DNA of 64,000 nt from Streptomyces roseirectus (lineage in GTDB: Bacteria > Actinomycetota > Actinomycetes > Streptomycetales > Streptomycetaceae). The notes under the pieces are model-generated. The model was given only the letters and a program-made list of their open reading frames with translations. It made no database searches and was not told the DNA's origin. The position numbers and the translations under genes were made by a program. The stretch is taken from contig NZ_CP060828.1 of assembly GCF_014489635.1 (NCBI RefSeq), positions 6,036,001-6,100,000 on the forward strand, given 5' to 3'. Position 1 is the first letter of the stretch; each line of letters starts with the position of its first letter. Shown piece by piece: positions 51,305 to 59,666 of this stretch.

Positions 51305-51907
51305 CTAACTCGCGGGAAGTACGTGCCGGGCGGCGATCGCCTTCGCGGTGTCGGAGTCGGGACCGGGCTGGGGGACGAAGATGGCGTCGCGGTAGTAGCG
51401 CAGCTCGGCGATGGACTCGCGGATGTCGGCGAGGGCGCGGTGGTTGCCGTTCTTCTCCGGGCTGTTGAAGTACGCGCGCGGGTACCAGCGCCGGGCCAGC
51501 TCCTTGACGGAGGAGACGTCGACGATGCGGTAGTGCAGGTAGGACTCCAGCGCCGGCATGTCCCGGGAGAGGAAGCCCCGGTCGGTGCCGACGGAGTTGC
51601 CGCACAGCGGGGCCTTGCCGGGCTCCTTCACGTGCTCACGGACGTACGCGAGGACCTGCTCCTCGGCCTCGGCCAGCGTCGTACCGCCCGCCAGCTCGGC
51701 CAGCAGCCCCGACGAGGTGTGCATCTGACGCACCACGTCCGGCATCGTCTCCAGCGCCGAGTCCGGCGGGCGTACGACGATGTCCACCCCCTCGCCGAGC
51801 ACGTTCAGCTCGGAGTCGGTGACGAGGGCGGCAACCTCGATGAGCGCGTCGTCGGACAGCGAGAGGCCGGTCATCTCGCAGTCGATCCACACCATGCGAT
51901 CGTTCAT
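51305..51907 (-). CDS. orn: Oligoribonuclease
   Basis: A 200-aa 3'-5' exoribonuclease of the DEDDh family that degrades 2-5 nt RNA, including pGpG from c-di-GMP turnover. Catalytic residues: D9 and E11 (WIDCEMTGL), Asp in [12 protein letters not shown], and the C-terminal [22 protein letters not shown] with His and Asp. It lies directly downstream of adpA on the same strand (212 bp), the conserved adpA-ornA arrangement of Streptomyces. Its link to c-di-GMP fits with the GGDEF-EAL gene at 26509-28386. Confidence 0.96.
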   Translation of the reverse strand: MNDRMVWIDCEMTGLSLSDDALIEVAALVTDSELNVLGEGVDIVVRPPDSALETMPDVVRQMHTSSGLLAELAGGTTLAEAEEQVLAYVREHVKEPGKAPLCGNSVGTDRGFLSRDMPALESYLHYRIVDVSSVKELARRWYPRAYFNSPEKNGNHRALADIRESIAELRYYRDAIFVPQPGPDSDTAKAIAARHVLPAS

Positions 51908-52093
51908 GCGTCCACCCTAAGGCTGACATCCGCCGATCGGGTGTACCGCGACCTGGGCAGCTCCCCGGAACCAGGGATGTAGGGGTACCCCTTGCGGGAC
52001 CCCGCCCGCAGGGACGCCCGACCCTTACGGGACCCCCACCCCCTACGGCAGGACGACGCCGGGCCCGGAAGGGTCACCCCCTCCGGGCCCGGC

Positions 52094-52115
52094 ACCGACC
52101 GGTCAACCGATCGGT
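52094..52115. promoter_or_regulatory. TetR-like operator candidate between adpA and orn
   Basis: ACCGACCGGTCAACCGATCGGT. Its last 18 bases match 53707-53724 at 17 of 18 positions. It sits just after the adpA stop codon. Confidence 0.5.
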
Positions 52116-52119
52116 ATGT

Positions 52120-53334
52120 TCACGCTCCGCTGCGCTGCCCCGGCAGAGCCGCCCGCGCCCCGGCGTACTCCGGCGCGAGCCCGGCGGAGGCCGCCGAGGA
52201 GCCGACGGACGCCGTGCGGCGGGCCTGGAGCGGCACCGGCGCCTCCGGGTGCAGCCCGGAAGCGGGCGGCCCCAGCGGGGACGGCACCGGCTCACCCTCC
52301 ATCGGGCGTTCGCCCTGCGGACGGCGGGCCCGGTAGGCGGCCCGGTACGCGGCCGGCGACGACCCGAGCTGGCGGCGGAAGTGCCCGCGCAGCGCCACCG
52401 GCGACCGGAAGCCGCAGCGCCCCGCGACCTCGTCCACCGAGTAGTCGGACGTCTCCAGCAGCCGCTGCGCCTGGAGCACCCGCTGGGTGATCAGCCACTG
52501 CAACGGCGCGCTGCCGGTCAGCGAGCGGAACCGGCGGTCGAAGGTGCGCCGGCTCATGTACGCGCGCGCGGCGAGCGTCTCCACGTCGAACTGTTCGTGG
52601 AGGTGTTCCAGCGCCCAGGAGACGACCTCGGCGAGCGGGTCGGCCCCGATCTCCTCTGGTAAAGACCTGTCGAGGTAGCGCTCCTGACCGCCCGAGCGGC
52701 GCGGCGGGACGACGAGCCGGCGGGCGAGCGCGCCGGCCGCCTCGTTGCCGTGGTCCGTCCGCACGATGTGGAGGCACAGGTCGATCCCGGCCGCCGTGCC
52801 GGCGGACGTGAGGACGTCGCCGTCGTCGACGAACAGCTCTCTCGGATCGACGTGCACCGACGGATAACGTTTCGCCAGGGTCGGCGCGTACATCCAGTGG
52901 GTGGTCGCCGGACGGCCGTCCAGCAGCCCGGCGGCCGCGAGGACGAAGGCGCCTGTGCAGAGCCCGACGATGCGGGCTCCCTCCTCGTGCGCCCGGCGCA
53001 GCGCGTCGAGCGCTTCCTCGGGCGGCGGCGCGGTGATCGAGCGCCAGGCCGGTACGACGACCGTCCCGGCGCGCGAGATCGCCTCCAGCCCGTGTGGCGC
53101 GGTGAGTTCCAGGCCCCCTGTGGTCCGCAGCGGGCCGTCCTCGCCGGCGCAGACCAGCAGGCGGTAGCGCGGTACACCGGCGTCCTGACGGTCGATGCCG
53201 AACACCGACAGTGGTATGGAACTCTCGAATATGGGGCCGCCGCTGAACAGCAGCACCGCGACGATCTCCTTGCGGCGGCGGCCGGACAGTTTCCGGACAG
53301 CGGCTTCCGGCGCGGCGGTGGAGTCGTGGCTCAT
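52120..53334 (-). CDS. adpA: Global developmental activator AdpA
   Basis: A 404-aa AraC/XylS-type activator. The N-terminal DJ-1/ThiJ-like dimerisation domain (about 25-205; VAVLLFSGGPIFESSIPLSVFG, GLCTGAFVLAAAGLLDG) is followed by two helix-turn-helix units (about 240-340; FDVETLAARAYMSRRTFDRRF, YSVDEVAGRCGFRSPVALRGHF). Leu225, in DRSLPEE between the domains, is encoded by TTA (52662-52660), so translation should need the bldA tRNA, as is known for adpA. The C-terminal 60 residues are disordered and variable. ATG 53334. AdpA activates many genes for sporulation and secondary metabolism. One match to its consensus site lies upstream (53464). Confidence 0.97.
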   Translation of the reverse strand: MSHDSTAAPEAAVRKLSGRRRKEIVAVLLFSGGPIFESSIPLSVFGIDRQDAGVPRYRLLVCAGEDGPLRTTGGLELTAPHGLEAISRAGTVVVPAWRSITAPPPEEALDALRRAHEEGARIVGLCTGAFVLAAAGLLDGRPATTHWMYAPTLAKRYPSVHVDPRELFVDDGDVLTSAGTAAGIDLCLHIVRTDHGNEAAGALARRLVVPPRRSGGQERYLDRSLPEEIGADPLAEVVSWALEHLHEQFDVETLAARAYMSRRTFDRRFRSLTGSAPLQWLITQRVLQAQRLLETSDYSVDEVAGRCGFRSPVALRGHFRRQLGSSPAAYRAAYRARRPQGERPMEGEPVPSPLGPPASGLHPEAPVPLQARRTASVGSSAASAGLAPEYAGARAALPGQRSGA

Positions 53335-53463
53335 CCTGCTAAGCCCCCCTCGGTGGTCGCGGCTCCTCGGTTGTGTCGCTCCTGCACGTTTCCCCTCGGT
53401 CCTGCACGAGTCCCCCGCCGTAGACAGTCAAGATCGAATCTACTGTGTCGCGCCGTGCCGCGG

Positions 53464-53473
53464 TGGCCAGTTC
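53464..53473. promoter_or_regulatory. AdpA-binding consensus in the adpA upstream region
   Basis: TGGCCAGTTC fits the AdpA consensus TGGCSNGWWY at all ten positions, 130 bp before the adpA start. AdpA is known to bind its own promoter in S. griseus. The remaining 53335-53711 shows no gene. Confidence 0.45.
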
Positions 53474-53706
53474 TCCACCCGGCACATTGTCGACATGGCA
53501 ACTTGGCGTAAAGCATTCGATCACGAAGCGTTGCACTACGGGGACGCGCAGGGAAGTGCGCCTCCTGGCAGTGGCCAATCTGCGTAGGGTGTGAGAGGCC
53601 CTGGAGACCCTTTCAGTGCAGGTCAAACGGGGGTTAGGGGGTGTTTGGGCGCCCTGATGCACAGGTGCGGGAAGTTGGCTGAAAACCGATGTGGTTGTGC
53701 GCGGAA

Positions 53707-53724
53707 ACCGGTCAACCGACCGGT
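53707..53724. promoter_or_regulatory. TetR-like operator candidate upstream of adpA
   Basis: ACCGGTCAACCGACCGGT, an imperfect palindrome; 17 of 18 bases also occur at 52098-52115. A shorter relative (ACCGGTCGGT) is at 54096-54105. It overlaps the stop of the small membrane protein gene. Confidence 0.5.
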
Positions 53725-54041
53725 GAGCTTCCGCCGGTGTGACGTCCGCCTCGGTGTGCGCCCGCGCCCGCGCGCGCGGGGCGCCTGTGGTGGTGCGGCG
53801 CGCGCTCCTCGGCGAGCACGCGGGCCTCGCAGCGCTCGGACTGCCGCAGCAGCACCCGGCACACTGCGGTGACGGCGGCCAGCCCCAGCGCCGTGCCGGC
53901 GGTGCCGCCGAGCGAGGTGCCGTACCAAAGGAGTACTACGGGTACGAGGAGACAGGAGAACGCCGCCCAGCGGATGAGATCGGTCGTCCGGTCGTCGGCG
54001 GACTCGGGGGGTCCCTCGGAGGTATTACGGGGTACGGGCAT
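53712..54041 (-). CDS. Small two-helix membrane protein
   Basis: A 109-aa protein with an acidic N terminus (MPVPRNTSEGPPESADDRTTD), two hydrophobic helices (about 22-42 and 46-65), and a basic His/Arg/Gly-rich C-terminal tail. It lies upstream of adpA on the same strand, with a gap of 377 bp. ATG 54041. Not assigned to a family. The GTAC motif GTACTACGGG occurs inside its coding region (53933-53942). Confidence 0.65.
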   Translation of the reverse strand: MPVPRNTSEGPPESADDRTTDLIRWAAFSCLLVPVVLLWYGTSLGGTAGTALGLAAVTAVCRVLLRQSERCEARVLAEERAPHHHRRPARAGAGAHRGGRHTGGSSPVG

Positions 54042-54363
54042 GGTGGTTCCCTGTCTCCCGGGCGGGTGGCGGTCACCGGGATCAACGCCGGTTCGACCGG
54101 TCGGTCACTCGGAGGCGGGGGCCGCGTCAGTGAATCCTGTGCAAACCGCCTGTACGGGGCAGCAACCATTGCGTTACGGGCGCCACCTCGTGCATGCTCC
54201 CTGGAACCCCCACCTGACGGGCGCGGGATATGGGCTGAGGAGGCGTGCCGCCGTACCCTTGGGGGTATGGGGTTGGGAAGATGATTCCCGGACAACAGCT
54301 CCGCCGACAAGCTCCGCCGTTCCTGTCGCCTTCCCACACAAGGATCGATTCGCCGAGACAGCC
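54042..54363. other. Divergent promoter region of the small membrane protein and USP genes
   Basis: 322 bp without a gene. It holds the short palindrome ACCGGTCGGT (54096-54105). I cannot place -10/-35 elements with confidence. Confidence 0.4.
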
Positions 54364-54891
54364 ATGGCCGGTCACGAATTCTTCGAACCCGCAGACCGCA
54401 AGCGGCCCGTCGCCGACCCCACGGCGGCCGAGCCCCTGGCGGCGGAAGAAACACGCCCCACCTGCGATCCCGCCTTCAAGCACGGCGTCGTCGTCGGCTT
54501 CGACGGCTCCACGTCGAGCGAGCGGGCCCTCGCGTACGCCATCGGCATGGCCCACCGGTCCCGCGCCGGCCTGATCATCGTCCACGTCGCCAACCGGCTG
54601 CCCACGACCGTCTGGGCGGGCTGTGAACCCCCGGTCTTCGTCGACGTCCCGGACCACCGCACCGAAGTCCTCGGCCTCGAACTCGCCTGCGCGGACTACC
54701 TGTCCGAGGTGCCGTGGATCCTCGTCGAGCGTGGCGGCGACATCTGCCACGAACTGGAGGAGGTGGGGCGGGAGTACGAGGCGGACGCGATCGTCGTCGG
54801 CTCCACGCACGGCCTCGTGGGGCGGATCTTCGGCTCGGTCGCGGGGCGGCTCGCGAAGCGGGCGCAGCGGCCCGTGGTGGTCATCCCGTAG
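54364..54891 (+). CDS. Universal stress protein
   Basis: A 175-aa UspA-fold protein. After a 35-residue N-terminal extension, the domain starts at KHGVVVGFDGSTSSERALAYAIG. The ATP-site region VGSTHGLVGRIFGSVAGRLAKRA resembles the Gx2Gx9G(S/T) motif, so nucleotide binding is possible. The end AQRPVVVIP is typical. ATG 54364 has only a weak ribosome site (GAGACAGCC). It is followed after 163 bp by a YaaH-type transporter gene on the same strand. Confidence 0.88.
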   Translation: MAGHEFFEPADRKRPVADPTAAEPLAAEETRPTCDPAFKHGVVVGFDGSTSSERALAYAIGMAHRSRAGLIIVHVANRLPTTVWAGCEPPVFVDVPDHRTEVLGLELACADYLSEVPWILVERGGDICHELEEVGREYEADAIVVGSTHGLVGRIFGSVAGRLAKRAQRPVVVIP

Positions 54892-55054
54892 TACCCGAGG
54901 GGTAGTTGAGGCTCCCTCTTTCCTCCCCGGCTCCCCCTTTTTCCCTCAGGTTCCGCCGGGCATGAAGCTACCGGTGCGTAGCGGGTGTTTGTGTCCTTGT
55001 GAAGGGCATATAACGCACACCGCACAACTGCACATGCTTGAAGGGAGCCCCGCC

Positions 55055-55633
55055 GTGGCCAACGACGTCTCTGCGGGAATCAGCGGAAGCACCTCCACCA
55101 TCGCCGGCCGACTCGCCCTCGCCGTCACCCTGTTGGCGTTCGGGCTCGGGTTCGCCGATGTCGTCGACGGAGTCTCGGCGGCCGACGCCGTCGCCGTCGC
55201 GCACTACATCGGCGGAGTCGCCCTCTTCGTCGCCGGACTCTTCGCCTTCCGGGACCACGACACGCTCAACGGGACCGGGTTCGTGGCCGTCGGAGCGTTC
55301 TGGTTCACCTGGGCCGTGTCCGCCGACAGGCAGGTCTCCGACAACGCGGCGGGGCTGTTCCTGCTGCTGTTCGCCCTCATCGCCCTGTCCCTCACAGTCT
55401 CCGGAGGGGACCAACTCGCCCAGGGGACCTACGGGTTGTTCCTCGTCGCGCTGGTCCTGCTGGCCATCTCGCGGTTCGCCGGGAACGACTCCCTCGCCAA
55501 GGTGGGCGGCTGGTTCGCCGTCGCGGCGGGCGCGGTCGCCTGGTACGCGGCGACCGCGGCGCTGGCCCACTGGCCGACCGCCCTGCCCGGACGTGGACGC
55601 GCTGCCGGCCGGGGGGTGACGGCCACCGGCTAA
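55055..55633 (+). CDS. GPR1/FUN34/YaaH-family transporter
   Basis: A 192-aa membrane protein with six hydrophobic helices (from TIAGRLALAVTLLAFGLGFADVV). Family marks are the six-helix layout and AVAHYIGGVALFVAGLFAFRDHDTLNGTGFVAVGAFWFTWAVSA, given in outline. Relatives carry acetate or related small acids, or ammonium. GTG 55055 is preferred over ATG 55034 because GAAGGGAG lies just upstream of the GTG. Followed by a strong terminator. Confidence 0.8.
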   Translation: MANDVSAGISGSTSTIAGRLALAVTLLAFGLGFADVVDGVSAADAVAVAHYIGGVALFVAGLFAFRDHDTLNGTGFVAVGAFWFTWAVSADRQVSDNAAGLFLLLFALIALSLTVSGGDQLAQGTYGLFLVALVLLAISRFAGNDSLAKVGGWFAVAAGAVAWYAATAALAHWPTALPGRGRAAGRGVTATG

Positions 55634-55675
55634 CAGGCAGCCGACGCCGGGGAGTTGGGCGGCCCCGGCACTCAT

Positions 55676-55717
55676 GAACGGACCCCCGGTGAAGGTGGCA
55701 TCACCGGGGGCCCGTTC
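55676..55717. terminator. Terminator between the YaaH-type gene and glmS
   Basis: CCCCCGGTGA/TCACCGGGGG stem with outer GAACGG/CCGTTC. It serves the two convergent genes. Confidence 0.88.
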
Positions 55718-55737
55718 CGTTGCGGCGGGGGCGAGGA

Positions 55738-57555
55738 CTACTCGACCGTCACCGACTTCGCGAGGTTCCGCGGCTTGTCGATGTCACGGCCCAGCGCCTT
55801 CGCCGTGTAGTACGCGAGGAGTTGGAGCGGGATGCCCATGAGGATCGGGTCCAGCTCGGGCTCGTTCTTGGGGACGACGATCGTGCGGTCGGCCTTCTCC
55901 TGCTCCTGGTGCGCGACGGCGACGATCCTGCCGCTGCGGGCCTTGATCTCCTCCAGGGCGGCGCGGTTCTTCTCCAGCAGGTCGTCGTCGGGGACGATGG
56001 CGACCGTCGGCAGGGCGGGCTCGATGAGCGCGAGGGGGCCGTGCTTCAACTCCGAGGCGGGGTACGCCTCGGCGTGGATGTAGGAGACCTCCTTCAGCTT
56101 GAGGGACGCCTCGCGGGCGACCGGGTAACCCCGCACGCGCCCGATGAACAGCATCGAGCGGGCCTCCGCCAACTCGGCCGCCAGCTTCTCGTACTCGGCC
56201 TCGTTCGCCATGATCTCCGCGATCTGGCCCGGGAGTTTGCGCAACCCCTCGATGATCCGCTTGCCGTCGCGCACCGACAGGTCACGGGTGCGGCCGAGGT
56301 GCAGGGCCAGCAGCGCGAACGCCACCGTCGTGTTCGTGAAGCACTTGGTGGAGACGACGCAGACCTCGGGACCGGCGTGGACGTAGACGCCGCCGTCCGC
56401 CTCACGGGCGATCGCCGAGCCGACCACGTTGACGACGCCGAGGACGCGCGCGCCCTTGCGCTTCAGCTCCTGGACGGCCGCGAGGACGTCGTACGTCTCG
56501 CCGGACTGGGAGACGGCGATGTAGAGGGTGTCGGGGTCGACGACCGCGTTGCGGTAGCGGAACTCGGAGGCCGGCTCGGCGTCGGCGGGGATCCGGGCCA
56601 GCTCCTCGATCATCTGGGCGCCGATCATGCCCGCGTGGTACGAGGTGCCGCAGCCGAGGATCTTCACGCGCCGGATCTGCCGGGCCTCGCGGGCGTCGAG
56701 GTTGAGGCCGCCGAGGTGGACGGTGGAGAAGCGGTCGTCGATCCGGCCGCGCAGGACGCGGTCGACGGCGTCCGCCTGCTCGTGGATCTCCTTGTGCATG
56801 TAGGTGTCATGGCCACCCATGTCGTAGGAGGCGGCCTCCCACTCCACGGTCGTCGGCTCCGAAGTAGTACGGGTCCCCTCCGTGGTGTACGTACGGAAGT
56901 CGTCCGCCTTCAGGGTGGCCATCTCGCCGTCGTCCAGCGTTACTACCTGACGGGTATGTGCGACCAGCGCGGCGATGTCCGAGGCGACGAACATCTCCTT
57001 CTCGCCGATGCCGAGGACGACCGGGGAGCCGTTGCGGGCGACGACGATGCGGTCGGAGAAGTCGGCGTGCATGACGGCGATGCCGTAGGTGCCCTCGACG
57101 AGGCGCAGCGCCTCGCGGACCTTGTCCTCCAGCTTCTCGGCCTGCGAGCGGGCGATGAGGTGGGTCAGGACCTCGGTGTCGGTCTCCGACAGGAACTCGA
57201 CGCCGTCCGCCTCCAGCTTGCGCCGCAGGTCGGAGGCGTTGTCGATGATGCCGTTGTGGACGACGGCGACCTTCAGGTCGGCCGACAGGTGCGGGTGGGC
57301 GTTCACGTCGGAGGGGGCGCCGTGGGTGGCCCAGCGGGTGTGGGCGATGCCGGTGGTGCCCTTGAAGCGCGCCGGGACCTTGGCCTCCAGGTCCCGGACC
57401 CGGCCCTTGGCCTTGACGACCTTCAGGCCGGCGGACTTGGGGGAGGAGACCACGATGCCCGCCGAGTCGTACCCCCGGTACTCCAGGCGCTGCAGGCCCT
57501 CAAGGAGTAGGGGGGCTACATCACGCTTGCCGATGTATCCGACGATCCCGCACAT
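55738..57555 (-). CDS. glmS: Glutamine--fructose-6-phosphate aminotransferase (isomerising)
   Basis: A 605-aa enzyme that makes glucosamine-6-phosphate for peptidoglycan. The N-terminal glutaminase starts with MCGIVGYIGKRDV, with Cys2 as the nucleophile after Met removal. YRGYDSAGIVV and HTRWATHGAPSDVNAHPH follow. Two SIS sugar-isomerase domains are at about 285-425 (GCGTSYHAGMIG, SQSGETYDVL) and 455-600. The C terminus DKPRNLAKSVTVE is the canonical end. ATG 57555 lies 15 bp after the upstream hypothetical gene. Streptomyces often has two glmS genes; which copy this is cannot be told here. Confidence 0.96.
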   Translation of the reverse strand: MCGIVGYIGKRDVAPLLLEGLQRLEYRGYDSAGIVVSSPKSAGLKVVKAKGRVRDLEAKVPARFKGTTGIAHTRWATHGAPSDVNAHPHLSADLKVAVVHNGIIDNASDLRRKLEADGVEFLSETDTEVLTHLIARSQAEKLEDKVREALRLVEGTYGIAVMHADFSDRIVVARNGSPVVLGIGEKEMFVASDIAALVAHTRQVVTLDDGEMATLKADDFRTYTTEGTRTTSEPTTVEWEAASYDMGGHDTYMHKEIHEQADAVDRVLRGRIDDRFSTVHLGGLNLDAREARQIRRVKILGCGTSYHAGMIGAQMIEELARIPADAEPASEFRYRNAVVDPDTLYIAVSQSGETYDVLAAVQELKRKGARVLGVVNVVGSAIAREADGGVYVHAGPEVCVVSTKCFTNTTVAFALLALHLGRTRDLSVRDGKRIIEGLRKLPGQIAEIMANEAEYEKLAAELAEARSMLFIGRVRGYPVAREASLKLKEVSYIHAEAYPASELKHGPLALIEPALPTVAIVPDDDLLEKNRAALEEIKARSGRIVAVAHQEQEKADRTIVVPKNEPELDPILMGIPLQLLAYYTAKALGRDIDKPRNLAKSVTVE

Positions 57556-57570
57556 ATGAAAAGGTATCCC

Positions 57571-57966
57571 TCAGCCGTAGACCATGCGGCGCAGCTGCCG
57601 GAGGGAGAGCTCCGGCGGCGCGACCGCCCTGTACTTCAGATCCGCCGCGATCCGCTCGAAGATCTCCGTGTTCACCAGGCCTTGTGCCTGGAGCTCGCGG
57701 TGGCGGCGACGGACGTAGTGCTCCGTCGTCTCGTCGAAGTAGGCGAGCACGTCCTGGATCACCCGCAGCGCCTCGCCCCGCTGGAGGGGCGTGGACCGCA
57801 TCAGATGATCAACGAGTTCGTCGTGCACCCGGTAGATCCTGAGGTACCGCCGCCGGTTTCGCAAGAAATCTGCCCGCTTTCGGGCAAGGGCCCATGGGAG
57901 GTCCGGTAGGCGAATTCTTGGGGTGGCGTTGAAGGTCTCATGGGCCTTTGTTCGGAAATCGTCCAT
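57571..57966 (-). CDS. Conserved hypothetical protein upstream of glmS
   Basis: A 131-aa basic, helical protein starting at ATG 57966. Visible pieces: MDDFRTKAHETFNATPRIRLPDLPWALARKRADFLR, VHDELVDHLMRSTPLQRGEALRVIQDVLAYFDE, RRRHRELQAQGLVNTEIFERIAADLKYR (outline). It has no signal peptide or membrane helix. It is the first gene of a likely two-gene operon with glmS. Function unknown. Confidence 0.75.
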   Translation of the reverse strand: MDDFRTKAHETFNATPRIRLPDLPWALARKRADFLRNRRRYLRIYRVHDELVDHLMRSTPLQRGEALRVIQDVLAYFDETTEHYVRRRHRELQAQGLVNTEIFERIAADLKYRAVAPPELSLRQLRRMVYG

Positions 57967-58012
57967 TCGGCGTCTTGTATCCCGTCGTCCGGAACGACGA
58001 ATTTCAGACCTC

Positions 58013-59593
58013 ATGGACACTCCTCGCATGGGCGTACCCGAGCAGCTCGCCGCCCGCATGACGATGGCGGAGCAGCACGAGTACCTGCGCGCCAAGTTCT
58101 CCCGCCGGTCGATGGTCAGAGGCGGCGCCGTGACGCTGGGCGCCGTCGCCGGCGGCGTCTTCGTACCGGGCGCCACCGCCCAGGCCGCACCCCGCACGTC
58201 GTCCGCGCGCCCGGCCGCCGAGAAGGTCGACGGCTCCCTCGTCGCCCCCTTCGGCCGCCACCTCGCCTACGGCAACGACCCCCGCACCGAGATCAGCGTC
58301 TCCTGGCAGGTGCCGGTCGCCGTCAAGAAGCCGTTCATCCGGGTCGGCGCCCACCCCTGGGACCTCTCGCGCAAGATCGACGCCGAGATCCGCACCCTGT
58401 TCACCCCGGCCGGCGTCGGCGCCAGCGGCAACCACACCCAGTACTACCTGCACGCCAAGCTGACCCACCTGCGCCCCGGCAAGACGTACTACTACGGCGT
58501 CGGCCACGCCGGCTTCGACCCGGCCCAGCCCCACCTCCTGGGCACCCTGGGCACGTTCACCACCGCGCCCGCCCACAAGAAGCCGTTCACCTTCACCGCG
58601 TTCGGCGACGAGGGCGTCAGCTACCACGGCCTCGCCAACAACGCCCTGCTGCTCGGCCAGAACCCGGCCTTCCACCTGCACGCGGGCGACATCGCCTACG
58701 CCGACCCGACCGGCGCGGGCAAGAGCGCCGACACCGGCTTCGACTCGCGGGTGTGGGACCAGTTCCTCGCGCAGACCGAGTCGGTCGCCAAGTCCGTTCC
58801 GTGGATGCCGGCTTACGGCAACCACGACATGGAAGCCTGGTACTCGCCCAACGGGTACGGCGGCGAGGAGGCCCGCTGGAACCTCCCCGACAACGGCCCC
58901 GACAAGAAGAACCTGCCGGGCGTCTACACCTTCACGTACGGCAACACGGCGATCATCTCCCTCGACGCCAACGACATCTCGTACGAGATCCCGGCCAACC
59001 TCGGTATTTCCGGGGGCACTCAGACCACATGGCTGGAGGCGCAGCTCAAGAAGTACCGCGCCTCGAAGGACATCGACTTCGTCGTCGTCTTCTTCCACCA
59101 CTGCGCCTACTGCACCTCCACCGCGCACGCCTCCGAGGGCGGGGTCCGGCAGGAGTGGGTGCCGCTGTTCGAGAAGTACACGGTCGACCTGGTCATCAAC
59201 GGCCACAACCACCAGTACGAGCGCACCGACGTCATCAAGAAGGGCGCGGTCACCAAGAAGCTCCCGATCGGCGGGACGGCGTACCCCGAGACCGACGGCG
59301 TCGTCTACGTCACCGCGGGCGCGGCCGGCCGCAGCCTGTACGCGTTCAGCGCGCCGCTGTCCTACGAGGGCCACGAGAACGAGGTCGAGTCCGTCGCCTC
59401 CTTCGTCAACACCAAGGACGGCAAGGCCGACGAGACGGTCACCTGGTCGCGCGTGCGCTACCTCGACTACTCGTTCCTGCGCGTCGACGTCACCCCGGCC
59501 GCCAAGGGCCGCACGGCGACGCTGACCGTGCGCGGCATCGCCGAGACCGGCGAGCAGGTCGACCACTTCACGGTGGCGCGCCGCGCGAAGTGA
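58013..59593 (+). CDS. Tat-exported purple-acid-phosphatase-like metallophosphoesterase
   Basis: A 526-aa secreted phosphatase. The Tat signal FSRRSMVRGGAVTLGAVAGG lies at about residues 24-43. An N-terminal fibronectin-like domain (about 70-180; PRTEISVSWQVPVAVKKPFIRVG) is followed by a metallophosphoesterase core: TAFGDEGVSYHG, HAGDIAYADP, YGNHDMEAW, VVVFFHHCAYC, VINGHNHQYERTD. These hold the metal ligands and the lysine-free PAP-type active site. It releases phosphate from organic esters outside the cell. The start is 58013, or 58028 (MGVPEQ), with no clear ribosome site for either. Confidence 0.88.
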   Translation: MDTPRMGVPEQLAARMTMAEQHEYLRAKFSRRSMVRGGAVTLGAVAGGVFVPGATAQAAPRTSSARPAAEKVDGSLVAPFGRHLAYGNDPRTEISVSWQVPVAVKKPFIRVGAHPWDLSRKIDAEIRTLFTPAGVGASGNHTQYYLHAKLTHLRPGKTYYYGVGHAGFDPAQPHLLGTLGTFTTAPAHKKPFTFTAFGDEGVSYHGLANNALLLGQNPAFHLHAGDIAYADPTGAGKSADTGFDSRVWDQFLAQTESVAKSVPWMPAYGNHDMEAWYSPNGYGGEEARWNLPDNGPDKKNLPGVYTFTYGNTAIISLDANDISYEIPANLGISGGTQTTWLEAQLKKYRASKDIDFVVVFFHHCAYCTSTAHASEGGVRQEWVPLFEKYTVDLVINGHNHQYERTDVIKKGAVTKKLPIGGTAYPETDGVVYVTAGAAGRSLYAFSAPLSYEGHENEVESVASFVNTKDGKADETVTWSRVRYLDYSFLRVDVTPAAKGRTATLTVRGIAETGEQVDHFTVARRAK

Positions 59594-59596
59594 GCC

Positions 59597-59620
59597 GTGC
59601 GCCCAGAAGGCGGGGCGCAC
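59597..59620. terminator. Terminator between the phosphoesterase and DUF4429 genes
   Basis: GTGCGCCC/GGGCGCAC stem with loop AGAAGGCG, just after the phosphoesterase stop codon. Confidence 0.65.
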
Positions 59621-59666
59621 AGCCCGGTTGAGCCGGCAGGCGGTCCTCAGGCGAGGTGACGGTGTG

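Noticed and set aside
55720..57510. A plus-strand frame of about 600 codons opposite glmS
   Set aside because: glmS is unmistakable on the minus strand; the plus frame has only low-complexity Val/Asp/Gly sequence.
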